Shown: one piece after another, positions 32,788 through 40,121 of the stretch
How the letters are laid out: every line of letters starts with the position of its first letter
How positions within the stretch are numbered: position 1 is the first letter of the stretch
Source of the DNA: Rugosimonospora acidiphila
GTDB lineage: Bacteria > Actinomycetota > Actinomycetes > Mycobacteriales > Micromonosporaceae
DNA: 64,000 nt
Assembly: GCF_039543385.1 (NCBI RefSeq)
Contig: NZ_BAABJQ010000006.1
Coordinates: forward strand, 355,765-419,764
Direction of reading: 5' to 3'
Program-made: the position numbers and the translations under genes
The notes under the pieces: generated by a model
Told to the model about the DNA's origin: nothing
Seen by the model: the letters and a program-made list of their open reading frames with translations, nothing else
Databases searched by the model: none

Positions 32788-35235
32788 TTACCGACCCGGC
32801 TCGCGAGCCGCCAGCGAGCGGACCAGCTCGTCGGTGGCGTCGACCACCGCCCGCCGCAGCGTCGGGGTCAGGTCGTCGCGGGCGAGCAGCCGTCGCATAG
32901 TGTCCAGTGTGGCCGGTGCCACAACATACCGGGGGTACGCCGAACCGGCTAGCTTGCTGACCACCTGGGGGCTGCGCCGGGTCGCCATTTCGGGCATCTG
33001 GCCGGCGTAGCGGTCGACGTAGGGCTCGGCCAGCGACTCCTGACCGGGCTGCCAGATCCCGTCCGCGATGGCGAACAGCATCCGCTGGGACAGCTGCTCG
33101 TCGCGGACTATCGCCTGCCAGGCCGCGGCCTTCGCCGCCGGGTCCGGGCGGGCCGCCCGGCAGCGGGCCGCCTGCTCCGCGCCGGTGCCGCTGCGGTCGC
33201 GGTCGTACTCCGCGTCGATCTGCGCCGGCCCCAGCTCGCCGAGCGCGGCCAGCCGGTACAGCAGCAGCCAGCGCAGCTCCGGATCGACCCGCACCCCGAA
33301 GTCGGTGCGTTCCTCGGCCAGCCAGCCGCGCAGCTGCTCGGCCGCCGAGGCGTCCCCAGGCGGCGCGAACCGGGCCGCGCCCCGTGCGAAGGACAGCCGG
33401 CGCTCGGGCTCGCCGGCCAGCAGGGACAGGCACACGTCGCGCATGCCGGCCAGCGCCTCGACGCGCCGCCCCTCCGGCAGGTACCGGGTGGCCGCGGTCC
33501 ACGCGTTGTCGAGCACGTCGTCGATGACCGGTACCCGCGTCTCGGTGGGCAGCCCGGCGGCGGCCAACTCCAGGTAGAACCCGGCCGGCAGCACGGCGTC
33601 GCGAACCGCTTCCCACGCCGCGTGCCACAGCAGGGCCCGGGTCAGCGAGTCGGTGATCCTGGGCAGCAGCCCGAGCAGCGGCCGCCAGTCGGCGAGCCGG
33701 ACCTTGACGAAGCTCAGGTCGCCGTCGTTGGGCAGCACCAGCTCCGCCGGCGCCAGCTCGATCGGGGTACGCCGGGCGTCGAGGTCCACCTCGACCCGCT
33801 CCAGCAGCGAGCCGGACGCGTCGTAGCGCCCGATGCCGAGCCGGTGCGGCCGGGGCGGGTCGCCGTCCTGGACTATCACGCCGCCGTCCAGGCTGACCGT
33901 GTTGACCCCGGTGGTCTGCAGCCAGAGCCGCGCCCAGCCGGACAGGTCCCGGTCACCGGCCCGACCCAGCGCGTCGAGCAGGTCGGCGAGCGTGGCGTTG
34001 CCGTGGCGGTGGCGCGCGAAGTAGTCGCGCAGGCCGGCCAGGAACACCTCGTCGCCCAGCCACGCCACGAGCTGGCGCAGCACCGAGGCGCCCTTGGCGT
34101 AGCAGATTCCGTCGAACATCAGCGGGGCCGACTCGACGTCCGGCACGTCGCCGACCACGGGGTGGGTCGACGGGCGCTGGTCCGTCGCGTACCCCCAGGC
34201 CTTGCGCCCACTGGCGAAGCTCGCCCACGCCTCGCGGTACCGGGTCGCCTCGGCGGCCACCCGGTGGCCCATGTACTCGGCGAACGACTCGTTGAGCCAC
34301 ACGTCGTCCCACCAGCGCAGGGTGACCAGGTCACCGAACCACATGTGCGCCATCTCGTGCGCGATCACGACCGCCCGGGACTCAAGCTCGGTCTCGGTGG
34401 CGGCGGAGCGGAAGATGAACTCGTCGCGGAACGTCACCACGCCCGGGTTCTCCATGGCGCCCATCGTGAACTCCGGAACGAACACCTGGTCGTACTTGCC
34501 GAACGGGTACCGGATGCCGAAGTGCTCGTGGTACCAGTCCAGGCAGGAACGGGTGATCTCGAAGATCTCGGGCGCGTCCCGCTCCAGGTACTCGGCGAGG
34601 CTGCGCCGCGCGTACAGGCTCATCGGGATGCCGTCGTGCTCGGCGCCACGCACCTCGTGGTACGGCCCGGCGGCCAGCCCGACGAGGTAGGTGGACATCG
34701 GGGCGGTCGGCGCGAACTGCCACCGGCCCGGTTCGCGCGCGCGCAGGGCACCGTTGGCCACAACAGTCCACTGTGGATCCACCGTGACGTTCAGGGTCAG
34801 CGATGCCTTGAGGTCGGGCTGATCGAAGCAGGCGAACACGGTGCACGCGTCGTCGAGGAACATCCACGCGTAGATGTACAGTTCGCCGTCGGCCGGGTCG
34901 ATGAACCGGTGCAGCCCGGTGCCGGTCTTCGTGTACGCCATCGTCGCCTCGACCACCAACTCGTTGTCGGCGGCCAGGTCGGGCAGCGGCAGCCGGCCGT
35001 CGGCGAGCCCGGCCACGTCCAGCGGCACGCCGTTGAGGGTGGCGGAGCGCAGCGTCCGCGGCTTGACGTCGAGAAAGCTGGGGCCGGGCGACTGCGCGGA
35101 GAACCGAATCCTGGAGATCGAGCCGAAGACCTCGTCGCCAAGGGTCAGGTCGAGATCCACGTCATATGAGTCGACGCGCAGCATCCGCGCTCGCTGCGAC
35201 GCTTCGATCCTGGTCAAGCTCGGCATGCCGACCAT
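32788..35235 (-). CDS. pepN: Aminopeptidase N (M1 metallopeptidase)
   Basis: 815 residues, usual for actinobacterial PepN. It removes N-terminal residues from peptides in the cytoplasm. The exopeptidase motif GAMENPG and the zinc site HEMAH (H293, H297) with the downstream WLNESFAEY Glu are intact. The C-terminal ERAP1-like helical domain covers the last ~350 residues. Two in-frame ATGs lie nine bases apart (35235 and 35226); the second gives MPSLTRIEASQRA, the more common family start, so the N-terminus is uncertain by three residues. It is divergent from the kinase. Confidence 0.95.
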   Translation of the reverse strand: MVGMPSLTRIEASQRARMLRVDSYDVDLDLTLGDEVFGSISRIRFSAQSPGPSFLDVKPRTLRSATLNGVPLDVAGLADGRLPLPDLAADNELVVEATMAYTKTGTGLHRFIDPADGELYIYAWMFLDDACTVFACFDQPDLKASLTLNVTVDPQWTVVANGALRAREPGRWQFAPTAPMSTYLVGLAAGPYHEVRGAEHDGIPMSLYARRSLAEYLERDAPEIFEITRSCLDWYHEHFGIRYPFGKYDQVFVPEFTMGAMENPGVVTFRDEFIFRSAATETELESRAVVIAHEMAHMWFGDLVTLRWWDDVWLNESFAEYMGHRVAAEATRYREAWASFASGRKAWGYATDQRPSTHPVVGDVPDVESAPLMFDGICYAKGASVLRQLVAWLGDEVFLAGLRDYFARHRHGNATLADLLDALGRAGDRDLSGWARLWLQTTGVNTVSLDGGVIVQDGDPPRPHRLGIGRYDASGSLLERVEVDLDARRTPIELAPAELVLPNDGDLSFVKVRLADWRPLLGLLPRITDSLTRALLWHAAWEAVRDAVLPAGFYLELAAAGLPTETRVPVIDDVLDNAWTAATRYLPEGRRVEALAGMRDVCLSLLAGEPERRLSFARGAARFAPPGDASAAEQLRGWLAEERTDFGVRVDPELRWLLLYRLAALGELGPAQIDAEYDRDRSGTGAEQAARCRAARPDPAAKAAAWQAIVRDEQLSQRMLFAIADGIWQPGQESLAEPYVDRYAGQMPEMATRRSPQVVSKLAGSAYPRYVVAPATLDTMRRLLARDDLTPTLRRAVVDATDELVRSLAAREPGR

Positions 35236-35437
35236 ACTGCCACCGATCTTGGTATGCGCGACCCCGTCCGCAACCCGCCGATGACCGACCGGTACCCGAC
35301 GCGAGCACCGCGACCGCGCACCGTGCGGATAGATCGGGTGTCCGACAAGGCAGGAAAGCCGACACGTTGTCGCGATCTACCGAGCCGGGGCCGTCGTTAC
35401 CATGCAGGAGACCGCCCCGGCATTAGCGGAAGTAGCC

Positions 35438-37639
35438 ATGAAGCCACTTGGCGTCGCCGACCCCACGACCATCTCGTCGTACCGGCTGCTCGGTGTGTTG
35501 GGCAGCGGCGGGATGGGGCGGGTCTACCTGGCCCAGTCCGCCACCGGGCGCCGGCTGGCCATCAAGGTGATCCGCCATGAGCTGGCCGACAACCCGGTGT
35601 TCCGGCGCAGGTTCGCGCGCGAGGTCGCCGCGGTCCGCGCGGTCAGTCCGCTGTTCACCGCCGCCGTGGTGGACGCCGATCCCGACGCCGAGTCGCCCTG
35701 GCTGGCCACCACCTACATCGACGGACCGAGCCTGGAGCAGTGGGTCGCCGAGCACGGTCCGCTCGCGCCCGAGGCGGTGCTCACCCTGGCCGCCGGGCTC
35801 GCCGAGGCGCTCGGCTCGATCCACGGCGCCGGACTGGTGCATCGCGACCTCAAACCGGGCAACGTGCTGCTCGACGACGCCGGCCCGCACATCATCGACT
35901 TCGGCATCGCGCAGACCCCGGACTCCACCCGGCTGACCACGAGCCTGGTCGGCACCCCGGCCTACATGGCGCCGGAGCGCCTGCGCGGCGCGGAGGCCGC
36001 CGCGCCCGCCGACGTCTTCTCGCTAGGCGCCACCCTGGCGTTCGCCGCCACCGGCCGGCGGCTGGCCGACGGCGACAGCGTCTACGAGCAGGTCCTCAAG
36101 ATGACCGCCGGGCGCTTCGACCTCTCCACGATCCCGCAGCCGGTGCGGCGGGTCGTCACCCGGTGCGTCAGCCGCCGGGCCCGGGAGCGGCCCACCGCCG
36201 CCGAGCTGACCCAACTGCTGTCCTCGACACCGGAGGTCCGCCCGGCCAGACCCGGCTGGTACCGCCACGCCGGGGCGCCGGCCGTGTCGCTGGCCCCGGA
36301 GCCGACGACGCTCCGGCTGCCCCGCCGCCAGGTGATCGCCCTGGGCAGCGCATTTGGCGTGGCGGCCGTCGTCGGCGGGGGGGCCGCGCTCGTCCACGGG
36401 CTCCTCGGCCGGACGCCGCCGGCCTCCGCCGGCGCGCTGCGGCCCGGCTCCGTGTTGTGGCAGGCGGCCTCCGGCGCCACCACGGTGACCGGTGAGCCGG
36501 GCTCCTCGGCGCCGAGCGAACGGATAGCGGTGGATCCGTCCGGCTGGACGGTCACCTCGGTAGGCGCGCGGGTGATCGCGATGGAGGCGGGCGGCCACCA
36601 GCGGTGGACCAGGACGCTGACCGGGGGGCCGTTCGACGTCCGGCTGTGGGGCGACGCGGTACTGGTCAGCGACGCGCGCCGAGTCTGGCTGCTGGACGGC
36701 GCCACCGGTGCGCAGCGGTCCTACGCCGACGTGGCCGGCGCCGAGGCCGCCGTACGGGGAGTCGACCCGAACCGGGTCGCGCTCCGGCAGGTGGCGCTGC
36801 TGCCCGACCGCGCCTTCCTGGATCTGAGCGGCACCACCGTCGCGCTCGACCGGGCCCTGCGCCGGCTGTGGCGCGCACCGTCCGGGTCGCCGGAGCGATC
36901 GGGGCAGCCCTCGACGGCGGCGCTGGCCGCCTCGGCGCCCCTGCTGGCCGCGGCGGACCGGTCCGGTTCGACGGTCCGGGCCGCCGTCTACGACGCGGGC
37001 ACCGGCGGCCGGCGATGGTCACTGTCCTACGAACTGCCGGCGATGCAGTACCAGCAGATGCCGCCGCCACCGCCACCGGGAGACGGACCGCCGCTCGGCC
37101 CGCCGCCCGGGTTCGCGCCCGGTGGGCCACCGCCCAGCGGCCCGCCACCGCCGCCCGACGCCGCGTGGCAGCGCGGCGAGGTGAGGCTCGGCGGGAGCCT
37201 GGTGGCGCTGCGCAACGCCGGTTCGATCCAGGTCCGCCGCACCGGCGACGGCGGCCTCGCCTGGCAGTACACGTCGCCCATGCCGGTGGCCGGCATCGAG
37301 GTCTGCGGCGACCTGCTGCTGGTGGCCGCCGACGTGCTGACCGCGTACGCGCTGCCCACCGGCAGGCCGGTCTGGCACAGTGAGCTGCGCGGGGCACGGC
37401 TGGCCGCCCTGCCGGACGGACGCACCGTGGTGGCGGCGACCGGGCACGACATCTCGGCGTTCGACCCCAGCGGCGCGGTGCTGTGGCGCGCGGACCTGCC
37501 GGCCGTGGTGGATGACGCGCTACCGGATCGGCTGACCGTCCAGGGCCAGGTCGGGTACCTCACCCTGCAGCCGAGCGTGCCGCACGGCGCGCCGCTTCCG
37601 GTCGATGTGCTCGCCGTGCGGCTGAACGGCTCCCGGTAG
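35438..37639 (+). CDS. Transmembrane Ser/Thr protein kinase with beta-propeller-like sensor
   Basis: 733 residues. Kinase domain (~15–270): GSGGMGRVYL loop, AIK Lys43, HRDLKPGN (D137), DFG (D154), APE; all key residues are present. A membrane segment lies at ~298–322, followed by a ~400-residue extracellular region with recurrent W-x-x-x-L and DGATG strands that looks like a PQQ-type beta-propeller. Inside it at ~540–577 is a Pro/Gly-rich insertion starting MPPPPPPGDG. The ATG at 35438 (GGAAG upstream) gives the usual MKPL start; an ATG at 35402 would add 12 residues. The ligand is unknown. Confidence 0.92.
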   Translation: MKPLGVADPTTISSYRLLGVLGSGGMGRVYLAQSATGRRLAIKVIRHELADNPVFRRRFAREVAAVRAVSPLFTAAVVDADPDAESPWLATTYIDGPSLEQWVAEHGPLAPEAVLTLAAGLAEALGSIHGAGLVHRDLKPGNVLLDDAGPHIIDFGIAQTPDSTRLTTSLVGTPAYMAPERLRGAEAAAPADVFSLGATLAFAATGRRLADGDSVYEQVLKMTAGRFDLSTIPQPVRRVVTRCVSRRARERPTAAELTQLLSSTPEVRPARPGWYRHAGAPAVSLAPEPTTLRLPRRQVIALGSAFGVAAVVGGGAALVHGLLGRTPPASAGALRPGSVLWQAASGATTVTGEPGSSAPSERIAVDPSGWTVTSVGARVIAMEAGGHQRWTRTLTGGPFDVRLWGDAVLVSDARRVWLLDGATGAQRSYADVAGAEAAVRGVDPNRVALRQVALLPDRAFLDLSGTTVALDRALRRLWRAPSGSPERSGQPSTAALAASAPLLAAADRSGSTVRAAVYDAGTGGRRWSLSYELPAMQYQQMPPPPPPGDGPPLGPPPGFAPGGPPPSGPPPPPDAAWQRGEVRLGGSLVALRNAGSIQVRRTGDGGLAWQYTSPMPVAGIEVCGDLLLVAADVLTAYALPTGRPVWHSELRGARLAALPDGRTVVAATGHDISAFDPSGAVLWRADLPAVVDDALPDRLTVQGQVGYLTLQPSVPHGAPLPVDVLAVRLNGSR

Positions 37640-37672
37640 CGTTCGATCGCCGTCGCTGTCGTACCCCGTCGA

Positions 37673-37678
37673 TAGCGT
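37673..37678 (+). promoter_or_regulatory. Leaderless-type -10 box of radC
   Basis: TAGCGT stands six bases before the ATG at 37685, in the short gap after the kinase gene. Confidence 0.6.
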
Positions 37679-37684
37679 GTGCGC

Positions 37685-38341
37685 ATGCTCATCGCCGACC
37701 TCCCCCGCACCGAACGACCCCGCGAGCGCCTCTCCGCGCTCGGTCCCACCGCGCTGGCCGACCGCGAACTGCTGTCCATGCTGCTGGGCACCGGCGGACC
37801 CGGCACCGGAGCGCATGCCCTCGCCGAGCGGCTGCTGGCGACCTTCGGCTCCATTCCGGCGTTGGCCCGAGCCCACCCGACCGACCTGACCGCGCTGCCC
37901 GGCATCGGATGGGCGAAGGCCGCCACCCTGGTCTCCGCCTTCGAGCTGGCCCGCCGGGCCGGCTGCGTCGAGGCTCGACGCCAGGTGACCAGCACCCTCG
38001 ACCTGGTGGACCTGGCCGCGCCGCTGCTGCGCGGGCGCACCCGGGAGCGCCTCGTCGTGGTCATCTGCGACACCGCCAACCGGGTGCTGCACTGCGAAGT
38101 GGTCAGCGAGGGTTCGGCCGAGCGCTCGCTGGTGCCGGTCCGCGAGGTGATCGTCTCGGTGCTGCGCCGCGATGGTCAGGCGTTCGCTCTGGCACACAAC
38201 CACCCGGCTGGCGATCCCACACCGAGCCCGGCCGACCGCGAGGCGACCGACCGGATCGAGCAGGCCGCCGGCGCGGTGGGGCTGCGCTTTCTCGACCACG
38301 TGGTGCTCACCGACGCGGGCTGGGCACGGGTCTGCGATTGA
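37685..38341 (+). CDS. radC: RadC family protein (JAMM/MPN+ domain)
   Basis: 218 residues. N-terminal helix-hairpin-helix (ALPGIGWAKAATLVSAFEL) and C-terminal MPN+ metallohydrolase domain with HNHPAGDPTPSPAD (H-x-H-x10-D), preceded by VSEGSAERSLVPVREV. RadC was named for a repair phenotype that was later reassigned; its biochemical role is uncertain. The ATG at 37685 was preferred to a GTG six bases upstream because the TAGCGT box puts the transcription start at the ATG. The stop codon is only 19 bases from the trpS leader peptide. Confidence 0.92.
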   Translation: MLIADLPRTERPRERLSALGPTALADRELLSMLLGTGGPGTGAHALAERLLATFGSIPALARAHPTDLTALPGIGWAKAATLVSAFELARRAGCVEARRQVTSTLDLVDLAAPLLRGRTRERLVVVICDTANRVLHCEVVSEGSAERSLVPVREVIVSVLRRDGQAFALAHNHPAGDPTPSPADREATDRIEQAAGAVGLRFLDHVVLTDAGWARVCD

Positions 38342-38348
38342 TCTCGGC

Positions 38349-38354
38349 TACGCT
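38349..38354 (+). promoter_or_regulatory. Leaderless-type -10 box of the trpS leader
   Basis: TACGCT stands six bases before the ATG at 38361, so the transcript would begin with the leader peptide start codon. Confidence 0.65.
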
Positions 38355-38360
38355 GGCCAC

Positions 38361-38399
38361 ATGCGGACAACGCCGAACCTCGGCTGGTGGGCGCCCTGA
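38361..38399 (+). CDS. Trp leader peptide of trpS (MRTTPNLGWWAP)
   Basis: A 12-residue open frame with two consecutive Trp codons (TGG TGG, 38385–38390) three codons before the TGA stop. Trp is the rarest amino acid, so a tandem pair in a 12-codon frame directly upstream of trpS is a strong sign of ribosome-mediated attenuation. A TACGCT box six bases before the ATG suggests a leaderless start, which fits the lack of a Shine-Dalgarno. When charged tRNA-Trp is scarce the ribosome would stop at the Trp codons and leave bases from about 38401 free to pair. The family precedent, as I recall, is an auxiliary TrpRS gene of Streptomyces. Confidence 0.88.
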   Translation: MRTTPNLGWWAP

Positions 38400-38400
38400 C

Positions 38401-38483
38401 GGGCGGCCACCATCTCCGCGTACCCATGCCACACGCGGCCGCCCACTTCGGGCGGCCGCTGTTGTTTGCCCGAAGTGGTGGCC
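38401..38483 (+). promoter_or_regulatory. Transcription attenuator of trpS
   Basis: The terminator stem is GCGGCCGCCC (38435–38444) with GGGCGGCCGC (38450–38459), loop ACTTC, followed by TGTTGTTTG. A competing antiterminator is available: GGGCGGCC (38401–38408), starting two bases after the leader stop codon, can pair with GGCCGCCC (38437–38444), the terminator's left arm. Further alternatives are GGCCACCA (38405–38412) with TGGTGGCC (38476–38483), and CCACTTCGGGC (38443–38453) with GCCCGAAGTGG (38468–38478). A ribosome at the stop codon would cover 38401 onward and favour termination; one at the Trp codons would not. Confidence 0.85.
38435..38468 (+). terminator. Intrinsic terminator within trpS leader
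   Basis: A perfect 10-base-pair GC stem with a five-base loop, followed by a T-rich TGTTGTTT run, located 38–71 bases before the trpS ATG. Confidence 0.88.
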
Positions 38484-38505
38484 CTCCCAGTCAGGAGCCA
38501 CCCAC

Positions 38506-39486
38506 ATGTCCCGTCAGATCACCGGCCTCAAGCCGACCGGCCACCTCCAACTCGGCAACTACCTGGGTGCGATCGCGCCCGCCGTGCGGGCCCAGCACCA
38601 GACCGACCTGTTGGTCTTCGTCGCCGATCTGCACGCGCTGACCGTCGACCACGACCCCGGGCAACTCTCCGGCCTGACCCGGGAGGTAGCCACACTGCTA
38701 TTGGCGGCCGGCCTCGACCCGGCGCACTGCACGCTGTTCGTCCAGTCGCAGGTGCCCGAGCACGTTCAACTGCACTACCTGCTGGAGTGCGCGGCCACGT
38801 ACGGCGAGGCGCACCGCATGATCCAGTTCAAGGAGAAGGCGAAGGCCCAGCAGCAGGTCCGGCTGTCGCTGCTCAGCTACCCGGTCCTGATGGCCTCGGA
38901 CATCCTGCTGCACGACATCGACGAGGTGCCGGTCGGCGACGACCAGTCGCAGCACCTTGAGCTGACCAGGGACGTGGCCACCCGGTTCAACGCGAAATAT
39001 GGGCATACCTTCGTGGTTCCCAAGATGGTCCATCAGGTATTCGCCGCACGGTTGATGGATCTGTCGGACCCCAGCGCGAAGATGGGGAAGACGGGGTCGT
39101 CCGGCGCTGGCGTGCTGTTCCTGCTCGATCCACCGGAGGCGTTGCGACGGAAGGTTATGCGTGCGACCACGGATGCCGGCCGCGAGGTGAGCTACGACCG
39201 AGCGGCTCGGCCCGGCGTGGCCAACCTGCTGGACCTCCTCGCCAGCCTCACCGATGGCTCGCCGCAGGCGCTGGCCGACCAGTTCTCGTCGTACGCGGAG
39301 TTGAAGGGTGCGGTCGCCGACGCGGTGATCGAGACCGTGCGGCCGATCCAGCGGCGCTATGCCGAGCTGACCGCCGATCCGGCGCAGGTCGACGCCGTGC
39401 TTCGCGAGGGTGCGAGCCGCGCCCGCGACCGGGCTTCGGCGACGGTGCGCCGAACCACGGAGGCCCTGGGCCTGCTCACGAGTTGA
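38506..39486 (+). CDS. trpS: Tryptophan–tRNA ligase, probably the regulated (auxiliary) type
   Basis: 326 residues, a class I synthetase attaching Trp to tRNA-Trp. The HIGH-like motif is PTGHLQLGN; KMSKS is replaced by KMGKT (192–196). The phrase VPVGDDQSQHLELTRD is typical. Position 9 is Lys (ITGLK9PTG), where most bacterial enzymes have Gln (GxQPSG); as I recall, Lys here marks the indolmycin-resistant TrpRS of Streptomyces coelicolor. AGGAG lies eight bases before the ATG. The gene is preceded by the tandem-Trp leader peptide and attenuator, so it should be induced by Trp-tRNA shortage. A second, housekeeping trpS would be expected elsewhere. Confidence 0.93.
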   Translation: MSRQITGLKPTGHLQLGNYLGAIAPAVRAQHQTDLLVFVADLHALTVDHDPGQLSGLTREVATLLLAAGLDPAHCTLFVQSQVPEHVQLHYLLECAATYGEAHRMIQFKEKAKAQQQVRLSLLSYPVLMASDILLHDIDEVPVGDDQSQHLELTRDVATRFNAKYGHTFVVPKMVHQVFAARLMDLSDPSAKMGKTGSSGAGVLFLLDPPEALRRKVMRATTDAGREVSYDRAARPGVANLLDLLASLTDGSPQALADQFSSYAELKGAVADAVIETVRPIQRRYAELTADPAQVDAVLREGASRARDRASATVRRTTEALGLLTS

Positions 39487-39502
39487 GGGTCGCGACCCCG
39501 GG

Positions 39503-39528
39503 TCATATACTCCGCGTGGAGTATATGA
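39503..39528. promoter_or_regulatory. Perfect palindromic operator overlapping padR start
   Basis: TCATATACTCC (39503–39513), four bases GCGT, then GGAGTATATGA (39518–39528): an 11–4–11 perfect inverted repeat. It contains a TATACT -10-like box (39506–39511), the GGAG ribosome-binding bases and the first ATG of the PadR gene. A bound dimer would block both transcription initiation and the start codon region, so autorepression is the obvious reading. Confidence 0.85.
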
Positions 39529-40121
39529 TGAGGTCTAAGCCACACCGGACATTAACCCCACTCGCACTGGTGGCCCTGCGGCTCCTGCGCGAGCGCCCCA
39601 TGCACCCCTATGAGATCCACCAGGTCATCCGGGATCGTGCGATCGACTATGCGATCAAGGTGCGGGCCGGGTCGCTCTACCACACCTTCGAGCGTCTCCA
39701 CCGGCTCGGCTTCGTCGAGCCGGTGGAGACCGGTCGCGAGGGGCGCCGGCCCGAACGGACGATCTACGCCATCACCGAGGCTGGTCGGGACGAGTACCTC
39801 GACAACCTGCGTGACCTGGTGCGCTACCCCGAGGAGGAGTATCCGGTCTTCGCCGCCGCCGCGGAGATGATCCGCACTCTGGACCGCGATGAGGCCGAGC
39901 GGCTGCTGGAGCACCGCACCACCGCGCTGGAGGCGCGGCTGGCCGCCGACGAACAGGTGATCACCAGCCTGACCAAGCGGGGCCTGTCCAGGATGGCCAT
40001 GCTCGACGTCGAGCTCCGCCAATCGACGCGCCGAGCCGAGCTGGCCTGGGTACGGCAACTGATCAGCGATATCCGGTCCGGCGCGCTGCCCTGGACCGAC
40101 GAGACTGAGGAGTTGACATGA
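39525..40121 (+). CDS. PadR family transcriptional regulator
   Basis: 198 residues. N-terminal winged helix of PadR type (LTPLALVALRLLRERPMHPYEIHQVIRDR, wing GSLYHTFERLHRLGFVEPVE and RPERTIYAITEAG) plus a C-terminal coiled dimerisation region of ~90 residues. The first of two adjacent ATGs (39525, 39528) is used here; both lie at the right edge of the palindrome. Its TGA overlaps the ATG of the MFS transporter, so it is the local repressor of an efflux operon, released by a ligand that the transporter may export. This role is inference from the family and arrangement. Confidence 0.93.
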   Translation: MMRSKPHRTLTPLALVALRLLRERPMHPYEIHQVIRDRAIDYAIKVRAGSLYHTFERLHRLGFVEPVETGREGRRPERTIYAITEAGRDEYLDNLRDLVRYPEEEYPVFAAAAEMIRTLDRDEAERLLEHRTTALEARLAADEQVITSLTKRGLSRMAMLDVELRQSTRRAELAWVRQLISDIRSGALPWTDETEELT

